From Candidatus Latescibacterota bacterium (GTDB taxonomy: Bacteria > Latescibacterota > UBA2968 > UBA8231): DNA of 22,616 bases. Location: assembly GCA_022825185.1 (NCBI GenBank), contig JAJDYK010000340.1, positions 1-22,616 on the forward strand, in the 5' to 3' direction. The notes below the pieces were generated by a model that made no database searches, had not been told where the DNA came from, and was given only the letters and a program-made list of their open reading frames with translations. The translations under genes and the position numbers were made by a program. This document shows positions 8,157 through 15,831 of the stretch, one piece after another. Positions within the stretch are counted from its first letter, which is position 1, and every line of letters starts with the position of its first letter.

Positions 8157-8215
8157 GCGATTGGCTGGTCGAACTGGTCCGAGGCGCGCAGCGTCTCTGG
8201 GGCCTGATCGATTGA
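8157..8215 (+). pseudogene. Degenerate duplicate of the 3' end of PhyH-1
   Basis: This short stretch repeats the end of PhyH-1 (about 6938-6991) including its TGA. The best part, 8173-8215 against 6948-6991, differs by three substitutions and one missing G; the shared core is CAGCGTCTCTGGGG. The missing base puts the upstream part out of frame, as in a dead fragment. It begins only a few bases after the opine dehydrogenase stop codon. Confidence 0.7.
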
Positions 8216-8320
8216 CGGCGGGGCTAAGAACTATATTTGGTCAAAGACGTCTTCTAGAATGGCGGCGCTTTTTAGGCGCTTGAAGGGGAGGGTCGATAAT
8301 TCCGTCACGGGAGGTATCCT

Positions 8321-10597
8321 ATGTCATATCAATTCCCAATCCGTTTAATCGCCGGCTCCTTGGCCGTTCTCATCGTCTGTGCTAGCTATGGGGCCGAGCA
8401 GCGCTACTCTCCCCAAGAACTGGAAGCGGCGAAAGCAAAGCTGCGCGAGCACAATCGGCTGTGGTCGTTCCAGGCAGGAGCCATATTCGGCCAGGAATGG
8501 GTGAGCCGCGCGCCTGAAGACGCCGAGTTGCGGTCGCTCTACGCGCGTCAGTTGCACGGACAGTTGTACGGGCGCAGAGAGATCCAAGAGCACGCCGATG
8601 CGATCTTGGAACGGGAGCCGGATAACCCGTGGGGGCTCTACGCCCAAGCACTCGCGTTTCTGGCGGACCGGAGGCACTCCGAGGCAGCTGAGTCTAGCTT
8701 GCGCGCCTGGAGGCTGCTGCCCCAGCCGGAGTTCGCCGCGACGCACCTTCTGGCGCTTCGCTCCAGAAACGTAGAAGAGGGGGTGGCATTTCTGGACTCT
8801 CTGGATGCGGCGACACTCCAGCATCCCGAAGTCCTCCATGCCCGCGCGGAACTCGAGTACTGGGCACAGTACTCGCTGGAGGAACCCGCCTATGCGGATA
8901 CGAGCCTCGCTACCTTGGCCGCGCTGCGAGCGCGTTGGCCCGATCACGTCAGCGGCTACCTTCGGGCTGCGGAATATCTATACCGGGCCAATAAGCCGCA
9001 GGAGGCGCTCCCGCTGATCGAAGAGGCCATTCGCCTCTCACCGGGCTCTACCGAGGTGCGCGATTGGCACTGGCATATCCTCAACAAGACGGACCTGCTC
9101 CCCGCCGACGAGCGCCGCCCCGCTATTGAGGCCAGCATCGCCGAGTACCGGAAGGCGGCCCCAGAGACCGTACGCGGCCTAGCCCTGCTCACCACGACCT
9201 ATCGGAGCGTACTAGAGGACGAAAAAAAGGCGGCGGAGTTTGAGGCGAAGTTGATGGCGCAGGATCCCGCGAGTCGCCATGCGTCGTGGATCTACCAAGA
9301 GAAGTTCCAACGGGAGACCCAACGATTGCAGTCCGAGCTCGACCGCATCAAGCGCGAGCATGGCGCGGCCTCGCAGGAGTACCAAGACCAGCTTCGCCTC
9401 GTCCGCGACGCAGCCTATCGGTTCTTAGACAAACCCCTCTACGACGATAGCTTCCGTGGGCAGGCGTACCTAGATCTCTTCTATGCCCTCAGCGCCATGA
9501 ACCCGATTCCGGTCGAGGAGCTCGCCGATGCGGTGCGCGGATTGGTCCGCTACGAGCGACTCAACCCGCACATAACGTACTCTACAGCTCCTACCTCGAT
9601 GGCTGACCACACGCCTTACGCCGAGGAGGCGGCTGAACTCGCTCGGGGCGGCATACAAGCCATGATCGATAAGGCCGAAGAGAGGAGGTGGGAGGAGGAT
9701 AGCCTGAACTACTACTTGAGCCTCGTCCACGACGCCATCGGGTGGGCTAGCTACAAAGCAGGTCGCGTCGAGGAGGGCCGCAACGAGCTTGAGCAGGCGC
9801 TGGAGCTCTCGGAGAGCAACACTAGTGCCCTCTACCACCTAGGCCAGGTGTTCGAGCACATGGCGACCGAAGCCGAGGCGGCTCTTCAAGTGCGAGATTC
9901 CAAGACGATCGTTTTGAGGACTGAGGACGAGGCTCAGGACGCCGTTGAGGCAGTCCGCAACTGGCTCGACAAGGCGGAGGAGTCCTATATCGCCGGCCTT
10001 GAGGCCAGAAGCTGGGGTGAAAATCCCAGCCAAGCGGCGCTAGAAGCGCTGTACGAGCGTCGGCACGGCTCGCGCGAAGGGCTGGACGAGTATCTCGCTG
10101 CGTTTAGCGAGCGGGACAGGTCCCGAAGACGCGAGCGGATTTTGGAATCGCGGCTCGATACGGCTCGCACCTACGAACCGTTCTCCCTCCCTAGGCTCGA
10201 CGGAGAACAGGTTGATTCCGCTGATCTCGAGGGCAAGATCGCCATTCTTCATTTCTGGGGAACTTGGTGTGGCCCCTGCGTCATAGAGCTACCCGAGTAT
10301 CAGAAGTTCCACGCGCGCTATCTCGACGACCCCGCAGTGGAGGTGATCTCCATCAGCAACGACAAATCGCGCGACGTGCTCGACAGGTTCATGGTGGAGA
10401 ATGAATACGATTTTACGGTCTTGGTGGACGACGGATACGTGCAAAAGGCCGGTGTCAATGGTTTCCCTACGACGTGGTTTGTCGATGGCGACGGCTATAT
10501 CCAGTTTGTCCAAATGGGGGGGAGCAGCGACTCGCATCTGGAGGAAGAGTTCGCATGGATCGTCGAGGCGCTGCGCAATGCCGATGGGAGTCGTTAG
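8321..10597 (+). CDS. Secreted TPR protein with C-terminal TlpA-like thioredoxin domain
   Basis: A 758-residue exported protein. A Sec signal peptide (residues 1-25, hydrophobic core LIAGSLAVLIVCAS) leads a long helical region with TPR-like pairs, for example about 60-130, 200-260 and 483-514. A short coiled-coil-like stretch at about 328-365 interrupts it. From about 620 to 750 there is a TlpA/ResA-type thioredoxin fold: FSLPRLDGEQVDSADLEGK, then HFWGTWCGPCV with the redox pair C650/C653, and GFPTTWFVDGDG with the cis-proline. It should act outside the cytoplasm as a disulfide reductase or isomerase with a protein-binding TPR scaffold. GGGAGG at 8309-8314 sets the ATG. The cysteine at position 20 does not form a standard lipobox. 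It is 53 bases from PhyH-2. Confidence 0.85.
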   Translation: MSYQFPIRLIAGSLAVLIVCASYGAEQRYSPQELEAAKAKLREHNRLWSFQAGAIFGQEWVSRAPEDAELRSLYARQLHGQLYGRREIQEHADAILEREPDNPWGLYAQALAFLADRRHSEAAESSLRAWRLLPQPEFAATHLLALRSRNVEEGVAFLDSLDAATLQHPEVLHARAELEYWAQYSLEEPAYADTSLATLAALRARWPDHVSGYLRAAEYLYRANKPQEALPLIEEAIRLSPGSTEVRDWHWHILNKTDLLPADERRPAIEASIAEYRKAAPETVRGLALLTTTYRSVLEDEKKAAEFEAKLMAQDPASRHASWIYQEKFQRETQRLQSELDRIKREHGAASQEYQDQLRLVRDAAYRFLDKPLYDDSFRGQAYLDLFYALSAMNPIPVEELADAVRGLVRYERLNPHITYSTAPTSMADHTPYAEEAAELARGGIQAMIDKAEERRWEEDSLNYYLSLVHDAIGWASYKAGRVEEGRNELEQALELSESNTSALYHLGQVFEHMATEAEAALQVRDSKTIVLRTEDEAQDAVEAVRNWLDKAEESYIAGLEARSWGENPSQAALEALYERRHGSREGLDEYLAAFSERDRSRRRERILESRLDTARTYEPFSLPRLDGEQVDSADLEGKIAILHFWGTWCGPCVIELPEYQKFHARYLDDPAVEVISISNDKSRDVLDRFMVENEYDFTVLVDDGYVQKAGVNGFPTTWFVDGDGYIQFVQMGGSSDSHLEEEFAWIVEALRNADGSR

Positions 10598-10650
10598 GGC
10601 CAGCTTTTGAACGCTTGATCTGACTTAAGCCACAGGGAGGATGAACGACC

Positions 10651-11451
10651 ATGTGGAGCGAAAGACAATTGGCAACCTATCGCGAGCAGGGATTTCTCGT
10701 GCAGCGCGGACTGATCCCGCCGGATCAGATCGAGCAGTTGCGCTCGGCAGCCGACGAGATGATGTCTGAGCAGGCCGACAACCCGCCGGAGGTGCATATG
10801 GTGCGCGAGAAAAGCGGCCCGGTGCGTTCGGTGTTCTGCATGCACCGCAATGTGCAGCCGTTCCGAGTGCTGTGTCGCTCGGAGCCGATCGCCGGGCCGG
10901 TCAAGCAGATCTTCGGAGACGACGCCTACATCTTCCACAGCAAGCTGAACTACAAGGAGTCGTTCGAGGGCACTGTGTGGCTCTGGCACCAGGACTACGG
11001 CTACTGGCGCTATGACGGCGTCGACGATCGGTTGGCCTCTGCGCTGGTCATGTTGGGTCCGAACACGCGCAACAACGGCAGTATCGCGCTGGTGAAGGGT
11101 TCACATCGCTGGGGCGTGCTGGACCACTACAGCGACGAGATCACCACCAGCTACAAGCAGTGGTGCATCACGCCGGAGGCGCTGCGCGAGCACATCACCG
11201 ATGAGTCGATGATCATTCCGATCGAGGGCGACGCTGGCGACGTCTGTTTCTTCGACTGCCGGATCGTGCACGGCTCGAACCACAACTTCTCACCTGCGCA
11301 GCGCTACAGTCTGATCTACGCCTTCGCCGCCATCGACAACGTGCCGCGCGGCGTTGAGAATCCTCGTCCCGATTGGGTGGTGGCGCGTCAGTTTGAGCCG
11401 GTTACCGCTGAGCTGCCGGAGTTGGCGGCGGGTCCATGCGCACCGGACTGA
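10651..11451 (+). CDS. PhyH-family oxygenase 2, ectoine-hydroxylase-like
   Basis: A 266-residue Fe(II)/2-oxoglutarate oxygenase-like protein of the PhyH family. H113 and D115 in LWHQDYGYW, H207 in DCRIVHGSNHN and R218 in PAQRYSLIY supply the iron triad and the 2-oxoglutarate anchor. Several segments (YIFHSKLNYKESFEG, GSIALVKGSHRWG, GDVCFFDCRIVHGSN) closely echo EctD-type ectoine hydroxylases, but no ectoine biosynthesis genes are in view, so a different small-molecule substrate is equally possible. The ATG at 10651 follows GGGAGG at 10635-10640; an ATG at 10641 lies in another frame and too close to that site. It is probably co-transcribed with the TPR-thioredoxin gene. The 3' end faces the SDR gene. 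Confidence 0.87.
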   Translation: MWSERQLATYREQGFLVQRGLIPPDQIEQLRSAADEMMSEQADNPPEVHMVREKSGPVRSVFCMHRNVQPFRVLCRSEPIAGPVKQIFGDDAYIFHSKLNYKESFEGTVWLWHQDYGYWRYDGVDDRLASALVMLGPNTRNNGSIALVKGSHRWGVLDHYSDEITTSYKQWCITPEALREHITDESMIIPIEGDAGDVCFFDCRIVHGSNHNFSPAQRYSLIYAFAAIDNVPRGVENPRPDWVVARQFEPVTAELPELAAGPCAPD

Positions 11452-11460
11452 TGTTACGCA

Positions 11461-11488
11461 GTAGGGGGCGGTTTGAAACCCCCCCTAC
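11461..11488. terminator. Hairpin between convergent genes, possible bidirectional terminator
   Basis: GTAGGGGG at 11461-11468 pairs with CCCCCTAC at 11481-11488. Between them GGTTT and AAACC can extend the pairing almost to the tip. The element lies between the converging ends of PhyH-2 and the SDR gene, and its right arm overlaps the SDR stop codon. There is no T-tract on either side, so it is not a textbook intrinsic terminator. Confidence 0.5.
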
Positions 11489-12498
11489 GAATCTGCAGAT
11501 TGCAAATCGCGGAAACAGGCTGGTCGGCGTCTAAGCAAGCCTTGTTCCCAGTACCAGTTGATCGTCCGCGTCAATCCTTCCTCTAGGTCCGTGTAGGTTA
11601 GATCCAACTCAGCGGTGGCACGGCTTCCATCGGCGCGGAAGCCGTGTGCGGTGAGGCGGTAGGTTTCCCACGACAGGACCGGCGGTCTGCGGGTCAGGCG
11701 CGACAGGGCTTCGCCTCCGAGCGCGTAGGGCGCGGCCAGTGGGGTGGGAATGGTCGGCGGCGACCAGCGGCCGGCTAAGCAACAGACCAGTCGGCCGAGT
11801 TCGGTCAATTTGCCGACCGTGCCCGCGAGTATATAGCGCTCTCCGATCTGGCCATTTTCAGCCGCTAGCATGTGCCCCCGAGCCGCGTCGTCAATGTACA
11901 CCAAGCTCATCCAGCCGGGAAAGAGCGCGGGCACCCGACCGTTGAGCAGGTTAATGATGAAGCGCCCGGAGGGTTTGCGGTCGCCCGGACCGTAGATGGC
12001 AGCGGGCTGGACGCAGACGAGCGGCACTCCTTTTTCTACATACGCGAACGCCACCTGCTCGGCTGTGTGCTTGGCCTTTTCATAACGCGAGAGGAAGTAG
12101 CCGCGATGGGCCGTCGTCTCGGTGGCGACTTGACCTTTGGCCTCGCCAATGCAGGCGGCGGTACTGGTATAGACGACCTTGGCGACGCCGACTGCCAATG
12201 CTGCTTCCATGGCGTTGCGGGTCCCCTCGGTTTCAGTGGCTAGGAGTTCGGCCTCGTCCAACCCCCACAAGTCGTAGAGCGCCGCGGCGTGGAAGAGGGT
12301 ATCGCAACCTGCGAGCGCGGCTTCGATGCTCGTGCGGACGAGGATGTCGCCGCGGGCGATTTCGACGCCTAGGTTCTCCAACGTCTCGGTCTGACTAGTG
12401 GGCCGCGCCAGCACCCGGACTTGCGCGCCGCTAGCGACGAGGGCGCGAACCAAGGCCCCGCCGACAAAGCCGGTGCCGCCGGTGACCAACGCCCGCAT
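11485..12498 (-). CDS. NAD(P)-dependent epimerase/reductase, extended SDR
   Basis: A 337-residue extended short-chain dehydrogenase. The nucleotide-binding TGGTGFVGG starts at residue 6, and DTLFHAAALYDLWG is the usual segment after strand 4. The catalytic set is S112 with Y139 and K143 in RYEKAKHTAEQ. The closest familiar shape is the dihydroflavonol-reductase or hopanoid-associated sugar epimerase (HpnA-like) subgroup, but the C-terminal substrate domain does not identify a substrate. The start codon overlaps the PhyH-3 stop (TAATG), so translation is probably coupled and no separate ribosome binding site is needed. It is the last gene of the amt-PhyH-SDR operon. Confidence 0.85.
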   Translation of the reverse strand: MRALVTGGTGFVGGALVRALVASGAQVRVLARPTSQTETLENLGVEIARGDILVRTSIEAALAGCDTLFHAAALYDLWGLDEAELLATETEGTRNAMEAALAVGVAKVVYTSTAACIGEAKGQVATETTAHRGYFLSRYEKAKHTAEQVAFAYVEKGVPLVCVQPAAIYGPGDRKPSGRFIINLLNGRVPALFPGWMSLVYIDDAARGHMLAAENGQIGERYILAGTVGKLTELGRLVCCLAGRWSPPTIPTPLAAPYALGGEALSRLTRRPPVLSWETYRLTAHGFRADGSRATAELDLTYTDLEEGLTRTINWYWEQGLLRRRPACFRDLQSADS

Positions 12499-13340
12499 TA
12501 GGCGGCGGCTTCGGCCCCGAGATGTTGGCGGAGAAAGACGCGCAGCGGCACGTCCTCATCGGTGGGCGAGGTGTAACCGTAGCCGCCGGTGGGCGCGTAC
12601 CCTAGTAGCTGGCGGCGGATTGGGTCAGAGCGCTCAAAAAGGTGTTCGACGGTTTGGTCGTCGCGGGGACGGAGCCAGCGATACGAGTACCCATAGAAGA
12701 GCACCTTGCGGGCTATAGCAGAGGCGTTGGAACTGGCCGAGTGCCAGATCCGGCGGTCGAAGAGCACGGCCCCGCCCTGCGGAACCAGCACGGGGACGGC
12801 GTTGCGGGGCAAGGAGCCGTCGTCGGGGATGTCATACGCGTCCAGCAAGTGGCTGCCGGGCACGACCCAGAAATTGGCGCGCCCGGCTGCCGAACAGTCG
12901 CTGAGGAAATAGGCCATCTTGACCGAAATCCGCGGCCGGGGGCTGGACTCGATCTCGTGGTTGACGCGGTCCGAGTCTTGGTGCCAGCCCTGCATCTTGA
13001 CTCGGCAGTCGCCAAGCTCGGCGGCCGGGCTGTAGGCGAGGACGGTGTGGTAAATCTGGATATTCCAGCCGAGTGTTCCCCAGACTTTGGGCAGTGCTTG
13101 GGGCCAATCGACCAAGTCTAGGTAGCGCTCGTCGCGCCAAACCATGTCGCGGACGGTCAGCCGGTCGTAGGGGCCGACGCCGCGCTTTTGGCGTTCCTCC
13201 GCGTCAATCCGGTCGGAGACTTCCAAGAGTGCGTCAACCACGTCGGGAGGCAGCATCTCGTCGAAGACGAGGTAGCCGCGCTGGGAGAACTCTAGGCGCT
13301 CAGCCTCGGTCAACGCGTACTGCAAGCAAGAAGCGTCCAT
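12498..13340 (-). CDS. PhyH-family oxygenase 3
   Basis: A 280-residue Fe(II)/2-oxoglutarate oxygenase-like protein. The facial triad is H120 and D122 in QGWHQDSDRV and H200 in DRRIWHSASSN, with R211 in IARKVLFYGYSYRW as the 2-oxoglutarate anchor. The N-terminus LTEAERLEFSQRGYLVFDE is the family opening. I place the start at the ATG at 13340, with GGGGGA a few bases upstream. The ATG 18 bases further up lacks any ribosome binding site. It lies 26 bases after amt and overlaps the SDR start, so the three are likely one transcript. It differs clearly from PhyH-1 and PhyH-2 around the motifs, so these are not recent duplicates. Confidence 0.85.
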   Translation of the reverse strand: MDASCLQYALTEAERLEFSQRGYLVFDEMLPPDVVDALLEVSDRIDAEERQKRGVGPYDRLTVRDMVWRDERYLDLVDWPQALPKVWGTLGWNIQIYHTVLAYSPAAELGDCRVKMQGWHQDSDRVNHEIESSPRPRISVKMAYFLSDCSAAGRANFWVVPGSHLLDAYDIPDDGSLPRNAVPVLVPQGGAVLFDRRIWHSASSNASAIARKVLFYGYSYRWLRPRDDQTVEHLFERSDPIRRQLLGYAPTGGYGYTSPTDEDVPLRVFLRQHLGAEAAA

Positions 13341-13366
13341 AGGAGTCCCCCCATCCAAGCGGCTAA

Positions 13367-14659
13367 CTACAGGTCGTATCCTACTTCGCCGTGCTCACTC
13401 ACGTCGAGTCCATCGGTCTCGGTATCCTCATCTACGCGCAGGCCGCTGACTAAGTCGATGACCTTGAGAATGATAAACGAGACGATCAGGGTGTAAACGG
13501 CTGCGGCGACTGCGGCGAAGGCTTGGATGCCGAACTGCTTGCCCATGTTGAGGCCCTCGACGGTACCGCCCAAGGAGGTCGAAGCGAAGAAGGACACCAG
13601 CAGAACACCAACCAGACCGCCGAAGCCGTGAACCCCTACTACGTCGAGCGCGTCGTCGTACCCGCAGGTGCGCTTGAGCCAAGTAGCGGCCCAATAGGCG
13701 ACGACACCGGAGCACAGGCCGATGGCAAAAGCGCCGAGTGGCCCCACCGTGCCCGAGGCTGGAGTAATGGCCGCTAGACCGGCGATGGCACCAGTGGCAA
13801 AACCGAGCGCACTCGGTTTGCCGTTTTTGATCCACTCGATAAAAATCCATGTCAGCGCCGCGACGCTGGGCGAGATTTGGGTGACCACGACCGCCATAGC
13901 CGCCTGCCCATTAGCCGCCAAGGCACTGCCGCCGTTGAAGCCGAACCACCCCACCCACAGCATGGCCGTGCCGACGAGGTTCATGGTCATGTTGTGCGGG
14001 GGCATGGGCTGCTCGGGATAGCCGGTGCGCTTGCCGACGAGGATCGCGGCGACCAACGCGGCTGCCCCGGCGGTGATGTGGACGACGATGCCGCCGGCAA
14101 AGTCAAAGACGCCCATTGCGCCGAAGTAGCCGCCTTCTCCCCAGACCATGTGCGTGATGGGCAGATAAACCAAAACGCACCACAGCCCACTAAACCACAG
14201 CACGGCCGAAAACTTCATGCGCTCGGCAAAGGCACCGACGAAAAGCCCAGGGGTGATGATGGCGAACGTCATCTGGAAGACGAAGAACAGCAATTCCGGG
14301 ATGGTGCCCGAGAGGCTATCTACGGTGACGCCGCTGAGAAAGGACTTGGACAGGTTGCCGATAAAGGGGTTGCTAGCCGTAAAGGCCAAGCTATAACCGA
14401 AAATGGTCCACAAGACCGTGATCAGGGCCGCGATCCCAAAGCAGTGCATAAAGACTGAGAGCACATTGCGCGTGCGGACCAAACCAGCGTAAAACATGGC
14501 CAAGCCGGGGATCATCATAAAGAGAACCAAGCCGGTGGAGATCAGAATCCAAGCCGTGTCGCCAGTGTCGAGCTTGTCTTGGGCGAAGGTGGCATTGGGA
14601 ACGGCGAGAAAAATAAAAGCTAGCAGGGCGAGGAGGCCCCACTTTCTGCGAACCAGCAT
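13367..14659 (-). CDS. amt: Ammonium transporter (Amt family)
   Basis: A 430-residue Amt/MEP/Rh channel with an N-terminal signal-like segment (residues 1-26, ending ATFAQ) and about eleven membrane helices. The pore twin histidines are H194 in FAGGIVVHITAG and H344 in DVVGVHGFGG. The aromatic gate lies in FQMTFAIITPGLFVGAFAERM, and GWFGFNGGSAL is conserved. The cytoplasmic tail ends in a conserved GLDVSEHGEVGYDL, the region that contacts PII proteins. The ATG at 14659 is chosen for AAGGGGG at 14666-14672; the open frame extends eight codons further without support. No glnK lies beside it, unlike many amt loci. An AT-rich patch at 14721-14744 upstream could hold its promoter. Confidence 0.95.
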   Translation of the reverse strand: MLVRRKWGLLALLAFIFLAVPNATFAQDKLDTGDTAWILISTGLVLFMMIPGLAMFYAGLVRTRNVLSVFMHCFGIAALITVLWTIFGYSLAFTASNPFIGNLSKSFLSGVTVDSLSGTIPELLFFVFQMTFAIITPGLFVGAFAERMKFSAVLWFSGLWCVLVYLPITHMVWGEGGYFGAMGVFDFAGGIVVHITAGAAALVAAILVGKRTGYPEQPMPPHNMTMNLVGTAMLWVGWFGFNGGSALAANGQAAMAVVVTQISPSVAALTWIFIEWIKNGKPSALGFATGAIAGLAAITPASGTVGPLGAFAIGLCSGVVAYWAATWLKRTCGYDDALDVVGVHGFGGLVGVLLVSFFASTSLGGTVEGLNMGKQFGIQAFAAVAAAVYTLIVSFIILKVIDLVSGLRVDEDTETDGLDVSEHGEVGYDL

Positions 14660-14836
14660 GTCGAACCCCCTTTTAGGTGGCAAAGGTGCGAACTAAGTGG
14701 AATGCGTACGAGAGCGAAGCAAGGTATATAAATAAGAAAATTTTGGCCCTCGCCCAAGCATTGATCGCAAAGTTGTCAGATTGGAACGACAAAAATGGCG
14801 GCAAGGGGATGTTGCAGCAGAGGGAGCATACGGGGT

Positions 14837-15808
14837 TTAGGCGGCATGGCCGTAAACGATTTGGTCCATGACCCGACTAGTGCGGGCGGCGCTTGCGCCG
14901 GTGCTGGGGCATTCGCTTCGGCCCAACAGGGCATCTACTACCGTCTGGATCAGGGGCTGCTGGACGTGTTGGGGTGGGTCGATGGCGAAGGTTTGGGTCC
15001 CGGCGTTGGTGGTCAGTTCGACCGGGGTGAAGGCGAACGTGGAAAAGGCGATTCGGCCCTTGTCGCCGACGATTTCGATCTGGTCGCAGCGCTGGTCGGC
15101 GGCGAAATTCCAGACTCCCGAGCCCAGTGCGCCGGACTCGAAGGCAAAGCTGGCGGTAACGGCATCTTCGGCACGGTAGAGCCCGGCTTGGTTGGTTGCG
15201 TGGCCCGAGGCGTGGGCGATGGGGCCGAGCAGAAAGTCGAGGAAGTCGAGTTGGTGCGAGGCTAGGTCAAAGAAATAGCCGCCGCCCGAGATATCTGGGA
15301 CGACGCGCCAAGGCAGGTCGTCGGGATCTTCTGACGCGGGTTGGCAGAGCGCGATGGAGGCGAAGCGCACCGCGCCGATGGCCCCTTCCGCGACCAGCGA
15401 CTGGACCTTGAGGAAAGCGGGTAGGGCGCGGCGGTAGTAGGCGACGAAAAGCGGCACCCCGGCCCGGCGGCAGGCGTCGATCATCGCCAAGCACTCGCCG
15501 TGGTTGCGCGCCATTGGCTTTTCGACGTAAACAGGTTTGCCGGCTTGGGCGACTTGGGCGGTGTAGTGTGCGTGGGTGTCGGGGGGCGTCGCGATATAGA
15601 CCGCATCGACATCCGGGTCGCCAATGAGTGCGTCGGCTTGGTCGTACCACTTGGGCACGCCGTGGCGCACGGCATAGTCGCGGGCCTTGTCCTCGTTGCG
15701 GCGCATAACCGCCACCAGTTTGGAATCGCGAGCTTTGTACAGGGCGGGGCCGCTCTTGACTTCTGTGACGTCGCCGCAGCCGATGATACCCCAGCGAATT
15801 GTAGCCAT
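14837..15808 (-). CDS. Gfo/Idh/MocA-family oxidoreductase
   Basis: A 323-residue NAD(P)-dependent oxidoreductase. The N-terminal Rossmann motif is WGIIGCGDVTEVKSGPAL. VYIATPPDTHAHY and VYVEKPMARN carry the family's conserved EKP, with K97 expected at the active site. GGGYFFDLASHQLDFLDFLLG has the conserved H185. Family members oxidise or reduce sugars, cyclitols and related compounds, and the substrate here is not assignable. The start is the ATG at 15808, with GGAGA just upstream. A much longer frame on the same strand runs into antisense of recQ and is not real. It follows recQ by 23 bases, so the two are probably co-transcribed. Confidence 0.88.
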   Translation of the reverse strand: MATIRWGIIGCGDVTEVKSGPALYKARDSKLVAVMRRNEDKARDYAVRHGVPKWYDQADALIGDPDVDAVYIATPPDTHAHYTAQVAQAGKPVYVEKPMARNHGECLAMIDACRRAGVPLFVAYYRRALPAFLKVQSLVAEGAIGAVRFASIALCQPASEDPDDLPWRVVPDISGGGYFFDLASHQLDFLDFLLGPIAHASGHATNQAGLYRAEDAVTASFAFESGALGSGVWNFAADQRCDQIEIVGDKGRIAFSTFAFTPVELTTNAGTQTFAIDPPQHVQQPLIQTVVDALLGRSECPSTGASAARTSRVMDQIVYGHAA

Positions 15809-15831
15809 AAAACGTTCTCCTGACGAGCGGG

